Below are positions 8,433 to 14,357 of a DNA stretch of 14,357 bases, piece after piece (position 1 is the first letter of the stretch; each line of letters starts with the position of its first letter). The position numbers and the translations under genes were made by a program. This stretch comes from CAYTQK01 sp964439745 (GTDB lineage: Bacteria > Desulfobacterota > Desulfobacteria > Desulfobacterales > Desulfosudaceae). Under the pieces are notes generated by a model. It made no database searches and had not been told where the DNA came from. It was given only the letters and a program-made list of their open reading frames with translations. The DNA is taken from the NCBI GenBank assembly GCA_964439745.1, contig CAYTQK010000061.1, forward strand, positions 1 through 14,357, in the 5' to 3' direction.

Positions 8433-9458
8433 TCAGGCATGCCGGTAGAGGTTGGCCCCCCAGGTGACGCCCGCGCCCAGACCCAGGAACAGGGCGGTGT
8501 CCCCGGATTTGTAACCGCCCTGCTCAATGACCTCGTCCAGCGCCAGGGGGATGGTGGCGGCGGTGGTGTTGCCGTACTTCTGGATATTGTTGTAGACCTT
8601 GCCCGGGGAAAGCTCCATGGCCTGCTCGTAAAATTCGTTGATACGCAGGTTGGCCTGGTGGGGAATGATCAGGTCGATCTCGTCCATGGAGGTCAGGCCG
8701 GCCTTGGCCATCACCTCCAGGGTGACCTCCGGCAGCCGGGTCACGGCCAGCTTGAAAATCCGCTTGCCGTCCATCTTGGGATATTGCCGGCCCTGATCCA
8801 GCATCTCGTGGGTGATGCGTTCCGGGTAGATCCGGGATGCCGGCGCCTCCAGGACAAGGCTTTCGGCATACTTGCCCTCGGCGTGCAGGACCGAGGCCAG
8901 CACCCCGATGTCCTCTTCGGTTTCCACGCCTTCCAGGCAGACCGCGGCAGCGCCGTCGCCGAAAATAACGGCCACGTCCCGGCCGCGGGTGGAGATGTCA
9001 ATGCCGGTACTGTGCACTTCCGCGCCGACAAAGAGTATCCGCTCGGCCAGGCCGCCGCGGATATAGGCGTCGGCCGTGGCCAGCCCGTAAATGAAACCGG
9101 TGCACTGCTGGCGGATATCCAGGGCCGGCGTACTGCTCAGGCCCAGTTTATGCTGCAACAGGCAGCCGGACCCCGGGAAAAAGATATCCGGGCTGAGGGT
9201 GGCGAAAATAATCAGGTCCAGGTCCTCGGGGCTCCAGCCGGCCCGGTCCAGGGCGATCCGGGAAGCTTCCAGGCCCAGATCGGAAGACCCGGTCTCGCCT
9301 TCGGCCGGGATCCAGTAGCGCTGCTCAATGCCGGTCCGCTTGCGGATCCACTCATCGGTGGTATCCATCCACTGGGTCAGGTCTTCGTTGGTCACCAGCC
9401 GGTCGGGAATAAACCGGCCCGTGCCGCGGATCAGGGTTCGTTTTTCAGGTTTTAGCAT
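8433..9458 (-). CDS. fabH: Beta-ketoacyl-ACP synthase III
   Basis: Cytoplasmic enzyme that starts type II fatty acid synthesis by condensing an acyl-CoA primer (commonly acetyl-CoA) with malonyl-ACP. With the chosen ATG at 9458 it has 341 residues, slightly longer than E. coli FabH (317). The catalytic triad is complete: Cys119 in DIRQQCTGF, His267 in IIPHQANLRI, and Asn297 in KYGNTTAATIP. The N-terminus (IRGTGRFIPDRLVTNEDL) and the end (FLGLGAGVTWGANLYRHA) are typical. Cys-to-His spacing is 16 residues longer than in E. coli, probably from extra residues at about 195-228, which could alter primer choice. A well-placed AGGAG (9466-9470) selects ATG 9458 over an in-frame ATG at 9482. The gene overlaps the end of purB by 14 bases, indicating one transcript. 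Confidence 0.95.
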   Translation of the reverse strand: MLKPEKRTLIRGTGRFIPDRLVTNEDLTQWMDTTDEWIRKRTGIEQRYWIPAEGETGSSDLGLEASRIALDRAGWSPEDLDLIIFATLSPDIFFPGSGCLLQHKLGLSSTPALDIRQQCTGFIYGLATADAYIRGGLAERILFVGAEVHSTGIDISTRGRDVAVIFGDGAAAVCLEGVETEEDIGVLASVLHAEGKYAESLVLEAPASRIYPERITHEMLDQGRQYPKMDGKRIFKLAVTRLPEVTLEVMAKAGLTSMDEIDLIIPHQANLRINEFYEQAMELSPGKVYNNIQKYGNTTAATIPLALDEVIEQGGYKSGDTALFLGLGAGVTWGANLYRHA

Positions 9459-10833
9459 CTTCCCTCTCCTGTTTTTTTTCAAAATAAAGGGTTACCAGCT
9501 GTTCGGCCAGGCCGGTATAGGTGCCGCAGGTCAGCGCCTGCAAGCGCTCCTTGACTTCCGCTGGCACGGACTGGAGACCGTCCACCAGCCGGTGAAAGTC
9601 ATCCATGGTCACTTCCCGGCCCCGGGTCAGCACCTTGAGGGTTTCATAGGGATCGGCCTCCCCGAATACCCGCATAACCGTCTGGATGGGTTCGGCCAGG
9701 AGCTGGGGGGTACACTCCAGCTCCGAAAAAATCAACGTGTCGGCCACATCAATCCTGCCGAATCCCTTGCGGCAGTTTTTGACGCCGATGACGAAATACC
9801 CGAAGACCGCGCCCAGGTTCCGCAGCACGGTACTGTCGGAAAGATCGCGCTGGAATCGCGACTGCAGCAGTTTCACCGCCAGATGCTCCATCAGGGAAAT
9901 GGCCACCCCCAGATTGCCCTCGCTGTTTTCAAAATCAATGGGATTGACCTTGTGGGGCATGGTGGACGACCCCACCTCGCCCTTTTTCGTTTTCTGGGCC
10001 AGGTAGCCCAGGGAAATATAGCCCCACATGTCCCGGTCCAGGTCGATGAGTATGGCGGCCGCCCGGATCATGATCTGGAGCAGTTCGGCAATATAGCTGT
10101 AGGGATTGATCTGGGTGGTAAACAGGAGGGGCGTCACCCCCAGGTCTTCGCTCAGAAAAGTCCGGGAGGCCCCGATCCAGTCGATCTCGGGAAAAACAAA
10201 GGCGTGGGCGTTGAAATTCCCCGAGGCCCCGTTGATCTTGGCCTGGATCTCGGCGGTCTGCAGCTTGTTCGACTCCCGGCGCAGCCGCCAGGCGAAATTG
10301 ACGAACTCCTTGCCCACCGTGGTGGGGGTAGCCGGCTGGCCATGGGTTCGCGCCATCATGGGCGTGGCCCGATGCACTTTGGCCAGCTCTTCGATCTCTT
10401 CCAGCAGTCCATCCAGGACGGCAGCGGCCAGGTCCCTTCCCCGGCTGACCATCAGCGCGTAGGCGGTGTTGTTAATGTCCTCCGAGGTGCAGGCACAATG
10501 GGTCCATTCACGGATTTTGTCCAGGCCGGCCCGGTCCAGCTCCTGCTTGATATAATACTCCACCGCCTTGACGTCATGGTTGGTGGTTTTCTCGATCTCC
10601 TTGACCCGCTCTGCGCCGCCGGCGTCAAAATTCCGGAGAACGGCGTCAATGGTTTCCAGATCCGAATCCGTTATCGCGAATAAGCGCAGCTCCCGGCCCA
10701 GGAATTTCAGCCACTGCAGTTCCACGTAAAGGCGGTGCCGGATCAGCCCGGCCTCGGAAAAAATTTCGGCCAGCCCCTCGGTCATGGCCGCGTAGCGGCC
10801 ATCCAGCACCGACAGTGCGTTTAATTGGTCCAT
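9445..10833 (-). CDS. purB: Adenylosuccinate lyase
   Basis: Cytoplasmic enzyme of purine synthesis acting twice: it removes fumarate from SAICAR in the IMP pathway and from adenylosuccinate to give AMP. The 462 residues align along their length with the E. coli type (456). Clear blocks are TTNHDVKAVEY (83-93), CTSEDINN (115-122), RTHGQPATPTTVGKE (162-176, general-acid region with His164) and the superfamily signature GSSTMPHKVNPIDFEN (288-303) containing catalytic Ser290. QRDLSDSTVLRNLG (328-341) and LAEPIQTVMR also match. The ATG has AGGAG 9 bases upstream. It lies 52 bases after pilD, and its last codons carry the fabH ribosome binding site. Pairing with pilD and fabH has no evident metabolic logic. 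Confidence 0.97.
   Translation of the reverse strand: MDQLNALSVLDGRYAAMTEGLAEIFSEAGLIRHRLYVELQWLKFLGRELRLFAITDSDLETIDAVLRNFDAGGAERVKEIEKTTNHDVKAVEYYIKQELDRAGLDKIREWTHCACTSEDINNTAYALMVSRGRDLAAAVLDGLLEEIEELAKVHRATPMMARTHGQPATPTTVGKEFVNFAWRLRRESNKLQTAEIQAKINGASGNFNAHAFVFPEIDWIGASRTFLSEDLGVTPLLFTTQINPYSYIAELLQIMIRAAAILIDLDRDMWGYISLGYLAQKTKKGEVGSSTMPHKVNPIDFENSEGNLGVAISLMEHLAVKLLQSRFQRDLSDSTVLRNLGAVFGYFVIGVKNCRKGFGRIDVADTLIFSELECTPQLLAEPIQTVMRVFGEADPYETLKVLTRGREVTMDDFHRLVDGLQSVPAEVKERLQALTCGTYTGLAEQLVTLYFEKKQEREDAKT
9466..9470 (-). promoter_or_regulatory. fabH ribosome binding site inside the end of purB
   Basis: AGGAG on the - strand, 7 bases before ATG 9458, is embedded in the last codons of purB (encoding ...KKQEREDAKT). 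It decides the fabH start and suggests the two genes are translationally linked. Confidence 0.6.
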
Positions 10834-10866
10834 ATCTGCTTGCTCCTCGTTCTGACTGTTGGATTT

Positions 10867-10880
10867 GCGGGTGTTCCCGC
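10867..10880 (-). other. Small hairpin between pilD and purB
   Basis: GCGGG (10867-10871) pairs with CCCGC (10876-10880) across a 4-base loop in the 52 bases between pilD and purB. No T-tract follows on the - strand, so it is unlikely to stop transcription. It could slow it or affect mRNA processing. Confidence 0.3.
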
Positions 10881-10885
10881 CGGCT

Positions 10886-11653
10886 TTACAGGCTAAAATA
10901 CCAGTGAATCAGCTCCGGACCGAAGAAAACATAGCCGATGGCGCCCAGGGCGAGAAACGGCCCGAAGGGCAATCGGTACTGAAGATTCTGCCGGTAGGCG
11001 ATAATAATCACCGCGCTGACCAGGGTGCCGGTCACCGAACCGATCAGCAGGGTGAAGATCACCCCGGAAATGCCGCACCAGGCTCCGATCATGGCCAGCA
11101 GCTTGATATCACCGCCGCCCATGCCCTCGGCGCCCTTGACCAGCCAATAGGCCAGGGCCACCAGGTAAAGGATGCCCCCGCCGACTATGATACCCAGCAA
11201 AGAAGACATCCACTCCAGCCGCCCGGTCAGCACCGCCGCCGAAAAAAATATTACGATACCGGGCAGGGTGATCACGTCGGGAATGATCTGGTAATCCATA
11301 TCAACAAAGACCACCACGATCAGGACGGCCAGGAAAATAAAATGAAACAACCCCGCCGCGGTCAGGCCGGCGGTTTCATAAACCGCCAGGGCAGCCAGGG
11401 CGGTAATCAGTTCCACCAGCCAGTAGCGGCCGGAAATGGACAATCCGCAATACCGGCAGCGCCCCCGCAGCAGCAGAAAACTGAGCAGGGGGATGTTGTC
11501 CCAGGCCCGGATCCGCCGCTCGCACCGGGGGCACCGGGAAGCGGGCTTAACCAGCGACTTTCCCAACGGCAGACGATAAATACACACATTCAGAAAACTG
11601 CCGATACAGGCGCCGATGCCAAACACAAAAATTTTCAACAAATATTCCGGCAT
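10886..11653 (-). CDS. pilD: Prepilin peptidase / N-methyltransferase (type IV leader peptidase)
   Basis: Inner-membrane aspartic protease (A24 family) that cleaves the leader of type IV pilins and type II secretion pseudopilins and methylates the new N-terminus. The 255 residues include GSFLNVCIYRLP (18-29), the methyltransferase-associated cytoplasmic domain with two CxxC pairs (Cys41/Cys44 and Cys66/Cys69), and about seven hydrophobic segments. The two catalytic Asp motifs are FVDMDYQIIPD (Asp118) and GMGGGDIKL (Asp182). With both CxxC pairs it should be bifunctional. Its presence implies type IV pili or type II secretion in the genome, though no such genes are in the window. The ATG at 11653 has AGGA 9 bases upstream (11663-11666). 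It is first in the - strand operon and divergent from lon. Confidence 0.95.
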   Translation of the reverse strand: MPEYLLKIFVFGIGACIGSFLNVCIYRLPLGKSLVKPASRCPRCERRIRAWDNIPLLSFLLLRGRCRYCGLSISGRYWLVELITALAALAVYETAGLTAAGLFHFIFLAVLIVVVFVDMDYQIIPDVITLPGIVIFFSAAVLTGRLEWMSSLLGIIVGGGILYLVALAYWLVKGAEGMGGGDIKLLAMIGAWCGISGVIFTLLIGSVTGTLVSAVIIIAYRQNLQYRLPFGPFLALGAIGYVFFGPELIHWYFSL

Positions 11654-11684
11654 AATGGGTTATCCTGTCCCTGCTCTCGTGCTT

Positions 11685-11713
11685 ATTTTTCAAACCACCT
11701 GGCAATTGGTCAA
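11685..11713 (-). promoter_or_regulatory. Candidate promoter for the pilD-purB-fabH operon
   Basis: Read on the - strand, TTGACC (11713-11708) and AAAAAT (11690-11685) are 17 bases apart, matching consensus at 5/6 and 4/6. Transcription would begin near 11678, about 25 bases before the pilD ATG. The weak -10 keeps confidence low. Confidence 0.35.
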
Positions 11714-11749
11714 CTGTACGGCCTTGGCCGGTAAAAATCAAGATTGACA

Positions 11750-11777
11750 TTGTAAAAACCAAATCAGGAATTATAAT
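11750..11777 (+). promoter_or_regulatory. Candidate sigma70 promoter for lon
   Basis: A perfect TATAAT (11772-11777) is preceded at 16 bases by TTGTAA (11750-11755, 4/6). A perfect TTGACA at 11744-11749 is also present but 22 bases away, too far for normal use with this -10. The leader would be about 50 bases. I see no CIRCE element or clear heat-shock sigma32 promoter, although lon is heat-induced in many bacteria. Confidence 0.48.
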
Positions 11778-11824
11778 AGAAAGGATAAGCAAAATCCAAA
11801 AAACTTGAAACACAATGCAAATAC

Positions 11825-11828
11825 GGAG
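11825..11828 (+). promoter_or_regulatory. Ribosome binding site deciding the lon start
   Basis: GGAG lies 6 bases before ATG 11835. An in-frame TTG at 11805 would extend the protein by 10 residues, but only A-rich sequence precedes it. The ATG is therefore preferred. Confidence 0.55.
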
Positions 11829-11834
11829 TCAGCC

Positions 11835-14246
11835 ATGGCTGAAGCAGATAGAGACGATCTTATCAACATAATCGATGAAAACGAAGAAGATATTGATATC
11901 CCGGAAGAAATGCCGCTGCTGCCGGTGCGGGACGTAGTCATCTTTACCGACATGGTTCTGCCCCTGTTTATCGGCCGGGACCGCTCCATTCACTCGGTGG
12001 AAACGGCCATGAATGAGAGCGACAAGTACCTGCTGCTGGTCACCCAGAAGAACCCCGGCGATGAAAACCCCTCGCCGGATGAAATATTCACCGTCGGCAC
12101 GGTGGGCAAAATCCTGCGGATGCTGAAACTGCCCGACGGGCACCTGAAAACCCTGATTCAGGGCATTGCCAAGGCCAGAATCGTGGAATATACCGAGCAA
12201 TCCCCGGGCTACAAGGTCAAAATCGAACTCATTGATGAAGAACCGCTGGCCGACCTGGACATCCAGGCCGAGGCCCTGATGCGGAACGTCCGGGAGCAAT
12301 GCGAAAAGATCCTTTCCCTGCGCGGCGAAATGTCCTCGGAAATCGACACCATCCTGGAAAGCATGGATGATCCCGGCAAGCTGGCCGACCTGATCGCCTC
12401 CAACCTGAAGCTGAAAACCGGCGAAGCCCAGCAGCTGCTGGAACTGACCGACCCCCTGGTGCGGCTGGAACGGATCAATACCATCCTTTCCCGGGAAATT
12501 GATCTTTCCACGGTCCAGGCCAAGATCCATTCCAATGTCAAGGATGAAATCTCCAAAACCCAGCGGGACTATTACCTGCGGGAGCAGATGCGGGCCATCA
12601 ACAAGGAACTGGGAGAGGCCGACGAACGCACCCTGGAATTGAACGAATACCAGGAGAAGATCAAAAAGGCCAGGATGCCCAAGGAGGCCAAAAAGGAAGC
12701 CGACAAGCAGCTCAAGCGGCTGGGGCAGATGCATCCCGACTCGGCCGAAGCCTCGGTGGTCCGCACCTACCTGGACTGGCTGGTGGAGGTCCCCTGGAAG
12801 CAGACCACCCGCGACGTGCTGGACATCAAAAAAGCCCGGGATGTCCTGGACGAAGACCATTACGGGCTGGACAAGATCAAGGAACGCATCCTGGAATATC
12901 TCAGCGTGCGCAAGCTCAACCCCAACATGAAAGGTCCCATCCTCTGCTTTATCGGTGCGCCCGGGGTGGGCAAGACCTCGCTGGGGAAATCCATCGCCCG
13001 GGCCATGAATCGCAAGTTCGTCCGCATTTCCCTGGGCGGTATCCGCGACGAAGCGGAAATCCGCGGGCACCGGCGGACCTACATCGGGGCCTTGCCCGGC
13101 CGCATCATCCAGGGCCTGAAGCAATGCGGGTCGAAAAACCCCGTTTTTGTCATGGATGAAATCGACAAGCTGGGCGCCGACTTCCGGGGCGACCCTTCGG
13201 CCGCCCTGCTGGAAGCGCTGGACCCGGAACAGAACACCGACTTCAGCGACCACTACCTGAACCTGCCCTTTGACCTCTCCCGGGTATTGTTCATTCTCAC
13301 GGCCAACCAGCCGGATACCATTCCCTCGGCCCTGTATGACCGCATGGAAATCATCAACCTGCCCGGCTACACCGAGGAGGAAAAACAGGTCATCGCTCAA
13401 AAATACCTGCTGCCGCGGCAGTTGACGGAAAACGGCCTGAAGCCGGACAATATCCATATCAGCGGCCAGGCACTCGGCAACATCATCACCCAGTATACCT
13501 CCGAGGCCGGGCTGCGCAACCTGGAACGGGAACTGGGCACCATCTGCCGGAAAGTGGCCCGCAAGATCGCCGAGGGAGAAACCGTCCGGCAAAAGATTAC
13601 CGCCGGCAACCTGCACAAGTACCTGGGCATTCCCCGTTATTTCCCGGAACTGGACAAGGAGGAAAGCCAGGTGGGCCTGTCCACCGGGCTGGCCTGGACC
13701 CAGAGCGGCGGGGAGGCCATGTACGTGGAAATATCGCTGTACGCGGGCAAGGGCGAACTGGTTTTGACCGGCCAGCTGGGCGAGGTCATGCAGGAGTCGG
13801 CCCGGGCCGCCCTGACCTACGCCCGCTCCGGATTGAAGGAGTACGGCATCGAAGAGAACGTTTTTGAAAACACGGATATTCATGTGCATGTCCCGGCCGG
13901 TGCCATTCCCAAGGACGGCCCTTCGGCCGGCGTGGCCATGGCCGTGGCCCTGATCTCGGCTTTGACCGAAACCCCGGTCAACAGCGAAGTGGCCATGACC
14001 GGGGAAATCACCCTGCGGGGACGGGTCCTGCCCGTGGGCGGTCTCAAGGAAAAAACCCTGGGCGCTTTGCGGGCCGGCATCAAGACCATTATCGTGCCGG
14101 AAAAAAACCGCAAGGAGATCTCCGAGATTCCCAAGAGCGTCCGGCGCAAGGTGGATTTCGTCTTTGTCGATTCCATGGACAAGGTCCTGCCCCTGGCCCT
14201 GGCCGAACCCCCCGCCCAAAAAAGCCGCCGGGGAAAGAAAAAATGA
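11835..14246 (+). CDS. lon: ATP-dependent protease Lon
   Basis: Cytoplasmic AAA+ serine protease that degrades misfolded and regulatory proteins. From ATG 11835 it has 803 residues, the normal size for LonA. Order of parts: acidic N-terminal extension (to about 24); Lon substrate-binding domain starting MPLLPVRDVVIFTDMVLPLF (26-45); coiled helical region with YYLREQMRAINKELGE (246-261); AAA+ module with Walker A GAPGVGKT (374-381), Walker B VFVMDEID (437-444) and sensor ILTANQPDTIP (487-497); and the protease domain with the catalytic dyad Ser697 (KDGPSAGVAM) and Lys740 (GGLKEKTLGA). The 43-residue Ser-Lys spacing equals that of E. coli Lon. It ends in a basic tail (KSRRGKKK). Its TGA overlaps the tsaB ATG (ATGA), so the two are probably co-translated. 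Confidence 0.98.
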   Translation: MAEADRDDLINIIDENEEDIDIPEEMPLLPVRDVVIFTDMVLPLFIGRDRSIHSVETAMNESDKYLLLVTQKNPGDENPSPDEIFTVGTVGKILRMLKLPDGHLKTLIQGIAKARIVEYTEQSPGYKVKIELIDEEPLADLDIQAEALMRNVREQCEKILSLRGEMSSEIDTILESMDDPGKLADLIASNLKLKTGEAQQLLELTDPLVRLERINTILSREIDLSTVQAKIHSNVKDEISKTQRDYYLREQMRAINKELGEADERTLELNEYQEKIKKARMPKEAKKEADKQLKRLGQMHPDSAEASVVRTYLDWLVEVPWKQTTRDVLDIKKARDVLDEDHYGLDKIKERILEYLSVRKLNPNMKGPILCFIGAPGVGKTSLGKSIARAMNRKFVRISLGGIRDEAEIRGHRRTYIGALPGRIIQGLKQCGSKNPVFVMDEIDKLGADFRGDPSAALLEALDPEQNTDFSDHYLNLPFDLSRVLFILTANQPDTIPSALYDRMEIINLPGYTEEEKQVIAQKYLLPRQLTENGLKPDNIHISGQALGNIITQYTSEAGLRNLERELGTICRKVARKIAEGETVRQKITAGNLHKYLGIPRYFPELDKEESQVGLSTGLAWTQSGGEAMYVEISLYAGKGELVLTGQLGEVMQESARAALTYARSGLKEYGIEENVFENTDIHVHVPAGAIPKDGPSAGVAMAVALISALTETPVNSEVAMTGEITLRGRVLPVGGLKEKTLGALRAGIKTIIVPEKNRKEISEIPKSVRRKVDFVFVDSMDKVLPLALAEPPAQKSRRGKKK

Positions 14247-14357
14247 ACCTCCTGGCCGTTGACACCGCCACCGGCTCCTGCGGTGTGTCCGTCCTGTGCA
14301 GCGACGGCCGGCAGGCCCATTGCCGCATCGAAAGCGGCCGGACCCATGCCCGGCACC
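14243..14357 (+). CDS. tsaB: TsaB, tRNA t6A biosynthesis (start only, runs off window)
   Basis: Only the first 38 codons are in the window. The protein begins MNLLAVDTATGSCGVSVL and reaches SGRTHARH, matching the start of TsaB (YeaZ): the ASKHA-fold beta strand with (I/V)DT(A/S)T, then the GRTHSRH-like block. TsaB works with TsaD and TsaE to place threonylcarbamoyl on A37 of ANN-decoding tRNAs. The ATG at 14243 overlaps the lon stop by four bases (ATGA), and a purine-rich GGGGAAAG precedes it. The fragment is short, but both conserved blocks are present at the right spacing. Confidence 0.85.
   Translation, partial: MNLLAVDTATGSCGVSVLCSDGRQAHCRIESGRTHARH

Noticed and set aside
8391..10683. 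Two long + strand frames (8391-9455 and 9328-10683) opposite fabH and purB
   Set aside because: Both are antisense shadows of genes with complete catalytic motifs, and they overlap each other.
11744..11777. TTGACA (11744) paired with TATAAT (11772) as the lon promoter
   Set aside because: Both hexamers are perfect, but the 22-base spacing is too long for sigma70. TTGTAA at 11750 gives 16 bases.
11829..14219. A 796-codon open frame on the - strand opposite lon
   Set aside because: Fully antisense to lon, with low-complexity Gly/Gln/Phe-rich composition and no recognisable motif.

Overview
This window looks like a chromosomal housekeeping segment from a GC-rich Gram-negative bacterium. I place it most likely in the Desulfobacterota (former Deltaproteobacteria). 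That placement is inferred from the protein flavour (the EF-G type, an E. coli-type PurB, Tex, Lon, PilD) and the high GC, not from any marker gene. A run of 10 Ns at 616-625 marks a draft or metagenome assembly with a scaffold join. There is no rRNA, tRNA, CRISPR array, IS element or prophage that I can see.

Layout. (1) Positions 1-5753, + strand: the 3' end of an elongation factor G gene, a 344-base non-coding stretch with inverted repeats and the N gap, then pgi (glucose-6-phosphate isomerase), a two-CBS-domain protein, tex (RNA-binding transcription accessory protein) and a small Rieske-like protein. pgi and the CBS gene each have a credible promoter; tex and the Rieske-like gene probably follow the CBS gene in one transcript. 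(2) Positions 5789-11653, - strand, read right to left: pilD (prepilin peptidase), purB (adenylosuccinate lyase), fabH (beta-ketoacyl-ACP synthase III), a small VanZ-like membrane protein, and a secreted or anchored right-handed beta-helix protein. Three of the four junctions are tight: purB/fabH overlap by 14 bases, the VanZ-like and beta-helix genes overlap as ATGA, and fabH to the VanZ-like gene is 41 bases. This looks like one operon. (3) Positions 11835-14357, + strand: lon (ATP-dependent protease) and the start of tsaB (tRNA t6A synthesis), overlapping as ATGA. pilD and lon are divergent, and each has a candidate promoter in the 181 bases between them.

Most of the window is core metabolism and protein or RNA quality control. 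The accessory-looking part is the VanZ-like/beta-helix pair at the end of the pilD-purB-fabH operon. The other unusual protein is the Rieske-like one, whose second motif has Asn where the ligand His is expected. I found no convincing evidence for a wholly new multi-gene system. The best leads are the altered Rieske site, the translationally coupled membrane protein/beta-helix pair, and the structured AT-rich repeat after the EF-G gene.
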